From the NCBI GenBank assembly GCA_005778315.1, contig SXOW01000343.1:1-7081 (forward strand): a DNA stretch of 7,081 nt. The letters are read 5' to 3'. How positions within the stretch are numbered: position 1 is the first letter of the stretch; every line of letters begins with the position of its first letter. The notes under the pieces were generated by a model that was given only the letters and a program-made list of their open reading frames with translations, searched no databases and had not been told where the DNA came from. The DNA is from Acidobacteriota bacterium. GTDB lineage: Bacteria > Acidobacteriota > Vicinamibacteria > Vicinamibacterales > UBA8438. The position numbers and the translations under genes are program-made. Positions 5,643-7,081 of this stretch are shown here, piece by piece.

Positions 5643-6952
5643 CGGCCTGCTCGAAAGCGCGTGCCGCCGCCCGCTTCAGTCATCGCCAGCAGGTGCCCGA
5701 CCAGGAAGATCGACCCGGTCACGCAGACCGTGGGGTGACGGCGCCACCCCGCGACTACCGCCTGCCAGGGGTCCGGCTCGTCCTGGACCGGCGTGGCGCC
5801 GGCGACGCGTCGGACGCGGGCCGCCAGCTCGCTCGAGGGCACGAGGCCGTGCGTCTGGGTCGCCGTACAGACGAACGCCGTCGCACACGGGGCCAACGTG
5901 GCGATCATGCCTTCGATGTCCTTGTCCGGCATGGCGCCGACCACGAAGGGGAGTCTGTCAGGATAGGTCTCCCGCACAAACGCGGCGAGCGTGGCTGCTG
6001 CGGCTGGATTGTGGGCCGCATCGAACAGAATGGCGCCGTCCGGCCCCATCTGCACCAGGTCGAGGCGGCCGGGCCAATCGACACCGCTCAGGCCGCTCAC
6101 GATCGCATGGGCTGGCACCGGCAGGCCGCTCGAGGCGAGCTCTTCCAGCAGCCGCACCGCCCCCATGGCATTGGCGACTTGGTGGGCACCGGCGAGACCC
6201 AGGCGGAACGAGGGGTAGGTCCGCCGCGGAGTCGTGAGCTGGATCTCGGGGTAAGACGGGGCGCCCCGGACGATGGCTTCCGCCTCATGGGTGGCGCGCA
6301 CCAGGCGTGCTCCCTGGGCGCGGCAGACTTCGTCGAAGATCGTGAGCAGGGACGGTCTCGTCTCCGTGGTCACGACGACCATGCCAGGCTTGATCACCCC
6401 GGCCTTGTCGCCGGCGATCGCCTCGAGCGTGTCGCCCAGATACGCCTGGTGCTCCAACCCTATTGGGGTGATGGCTCCCGCGACTGGCGTGACGATGTTG
6501 GTGGCGTCCAACCGCCCGCCCATTCCGACCTCCAGCACCGCCACGTCCACCGCCTCTCGCCGGAACCATGACAATGCGATGGCGGTGGTCATTTCGAAGA
6601 ACGTCGCCGGCTGCGCCAACGTGCCCGAGGCGACGAGGCCGTCGACGCGGTCCTGCACTTCAGCCACCTCCCGTCTGAGCTCGCACTCTGTGATGGCCGT
6701 CCCGTCCACCACGAATCGTTGAGCCAGGGCGTACAGGTGGGGCGAGGTGTAGCGCCCCACGCGGTAGCCGGCAGCGCGGAGGCTGGCGTCCGTCATCGCC
6801 ACCACCGACCCCTTGCCGTTGGTGCCGGCGACAATAATGCTGCGATATGCCGCCGCCGGATCACCCATCGCCGCCGTGACATGTCCGATGGTGTCAAGAC
6901 CCGGTTTGATACCAAACCGCCGCAGTGAAGCGAGAGCGTCCAACGGGTCCAT
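5639..6952 (-). CDS. folC: Bifunctional folylpolyglutamate synthase / dihydrofolate synthase FolC
   Basis: Mur-ligase-family enzyme that uses ATP to join glutamate to dihydropteroate and to extend the polyglutamate tail of folates; cytoplasmic. At 437 residues it has the normal length. Motifs in order: P-loop GTNGKGS (43-49), YTSPHL (68-73), FFEMTT (118-123), LEVGMGGRLDATN (140-152), GLEHQAYLGDTLEAIAGDKAG (165-185, metal and carbamylated-lysine region), GAHQVANA (255-262), DWPGRLD (292-298), FDAAHNP (310-316) opening the C-terminal domain, and TGSIFLVG near the end. The ATG at 6952 fits the family N-terminus (MDPLDALASLRRFGIKPGLD); the frame is open further upstream but that part reads as Arg/Pro-rich noise overlapping the preceding gene. 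There is no evident ribosome-binding site. It begins 13 bases after the putative accD stop, and its TGA overlaps the lptD ATG, so it is probably cotranscribed with both. Confidence 0.97.
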   Translation of the reverse strand: MDPLDALASLRRFGIKPGLDTIGHVTAAMGDPAAAYRSIIVAGTNGKGSVVAMTDASLRAAGYRVGRYTSPHLYALAQRFVVDGTAITECELRREVAEVQDRVDGLVASGTLAQPATFFEMTTAIALSWFRREAVDVAVLEVGMGGRLDATNIVTPVAGAITPIGLEHQAYLGDTLEAIAGDKAGVIKPGMVVVTTETRPSLLTIFDEVCRAQGARLVRATHEAEAIVRGAPSYPEIQLTTPRRTYPSFRLGLAGAHQVANAMGAVRLLEELASSGLPVPAHAIVSGLSGVDWPGRLDLVQMGPDGAILFDAAHNPAAAATLAAFVRETYPDRLPFVVGAMPDKDIEGMIATLAPCATAFVCTATQTHGLVPSSELAARVRRVAGATPVQDEPDPWQAVVAGWRRHPTVCVTGSIFLVGHLLAMTEAGGGTRFRAGR

Positions 6953-6965
6953 GGTCAGATGTCGG

Positions 6966-7081
6966 TCAGTCGAGCGGCAGGTCGAGTAGGCTGGGCGGGT
7001 TGGCTCCAACCGCCGCGTCGGCCGCCGTGGCAGGCCCGGACTGCTCCACCGCGGGCGCTGCCCCAAGAAACCGCAGGAGGC
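6966..7081 (-). CDS. accD: 3' end of a gene, probably accD (acetyl-CoA carboxylase carboxyltransferase beta subunit)
   Basis: The frame read from 7079 encodes 37 residues, beginning LLRFLGAAPAVEQSG and ending LLDLPLD, with TGA at 6968-6966. The first residues resemble the end of the last AccD helix (ARLLRFL-type), followed by a variable Ala/Pro-rich tail. The main argument is context: accD directly before folC on the same strand is a widespread bacterial order. AccD with AccA transfers carboxyl from carboxybiotin to acetyl-CoA to make malonyl-CoA. The zinc finger and catalytic domain lie outside the window, so identity rests on position and a short weak match. Confidence 0.55.
   Translation of the reverse strand, partial: LLRFLGAAPAVEQSGPATAADAAVGANPPSLLDLPLD

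Noticed and set aside
5693..6571. 292-codon plus-strand open frame opposite folC
   Set aside because: Antisense to a gene with every FolC motif intact; its composition (Arg/Gly/His-rich, no recognisable motif) is what high-GC shadow frames give.
6953..7066. N-terminal extension of folC to 7066
   Set aside because: The added 38 residues are Arg/Pro-rich and overlap the reading frame that ends at 6966 and fits accD better.

Overview
The window reads as a GC-rich, densely packed chromosomal segment from a Gram-negative (diderm) bacterium. An LptD gene means an LPS-bearing outer membrane. The gene order and the style of the small secreted protein suggest an acidobacterium-like lineage (possibly Vicinamibacteria), but that placement is a weak inference from memory of similar proteins, not something the sequence proves. 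I see no mobile element, CRISPR array, tRNA or rRNA. There is no gene-free stretch longer than 75 bases.

Layout: at the left edge (2-460, + strand) is the 3' end of thiC, with its C-terminal radical-SAM cysteine motif. Everything else is on the minus strand and reads right to left: the last 37 codons of a gene that is probably accD (6966-7081), folC (5639-6952), lptD (3195-5642), rmlB (2069-3121), an rmd-like GDP-6-deoxy-mannose reductase (1065-2042), and a secreted proline-rich protein of unknown function (417-998). The last gene runs into the thiC 3' end, so the two stop regions overlap convergently by 44 bases. Gaps between the minus-strand genes are 13, -3, 73, 26 and 66 bases, consistent with one operon or two coupled units. 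A candidate promoter lies just before the secreted protein.

How they work together: accD and folC are housekeeping genes (fatty-acid precursor and folate polyglutamate synthesis). lptD inserts LPS into the outer membrane. rmlB makes dTDP-4-keto-6-deoxyglucose, and the next gene resembles enzymes that reduce the GDP-linked 4-keto-6-deoxy sugar to a 6-deoxyhexose. The middle of the window is therefore an envelope-polysaccharide module placed after lptD. The oddity is that the dehydratase and the reductase belong to pathways with different nucleotide carriers, and no gmd, rmlA, rmlC or rmlD is in view.

Most of the window is ordinary core metabolism. The points worth a second look are the rmlB/rmd mismatch, the cysteine pattern of LptD, a 10-bp inverted repeat between the two possible lptD starts, and the unassigned secreted protein with a possibly leaderless promoter. 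I do not see convincing evidence of a wholly new system.
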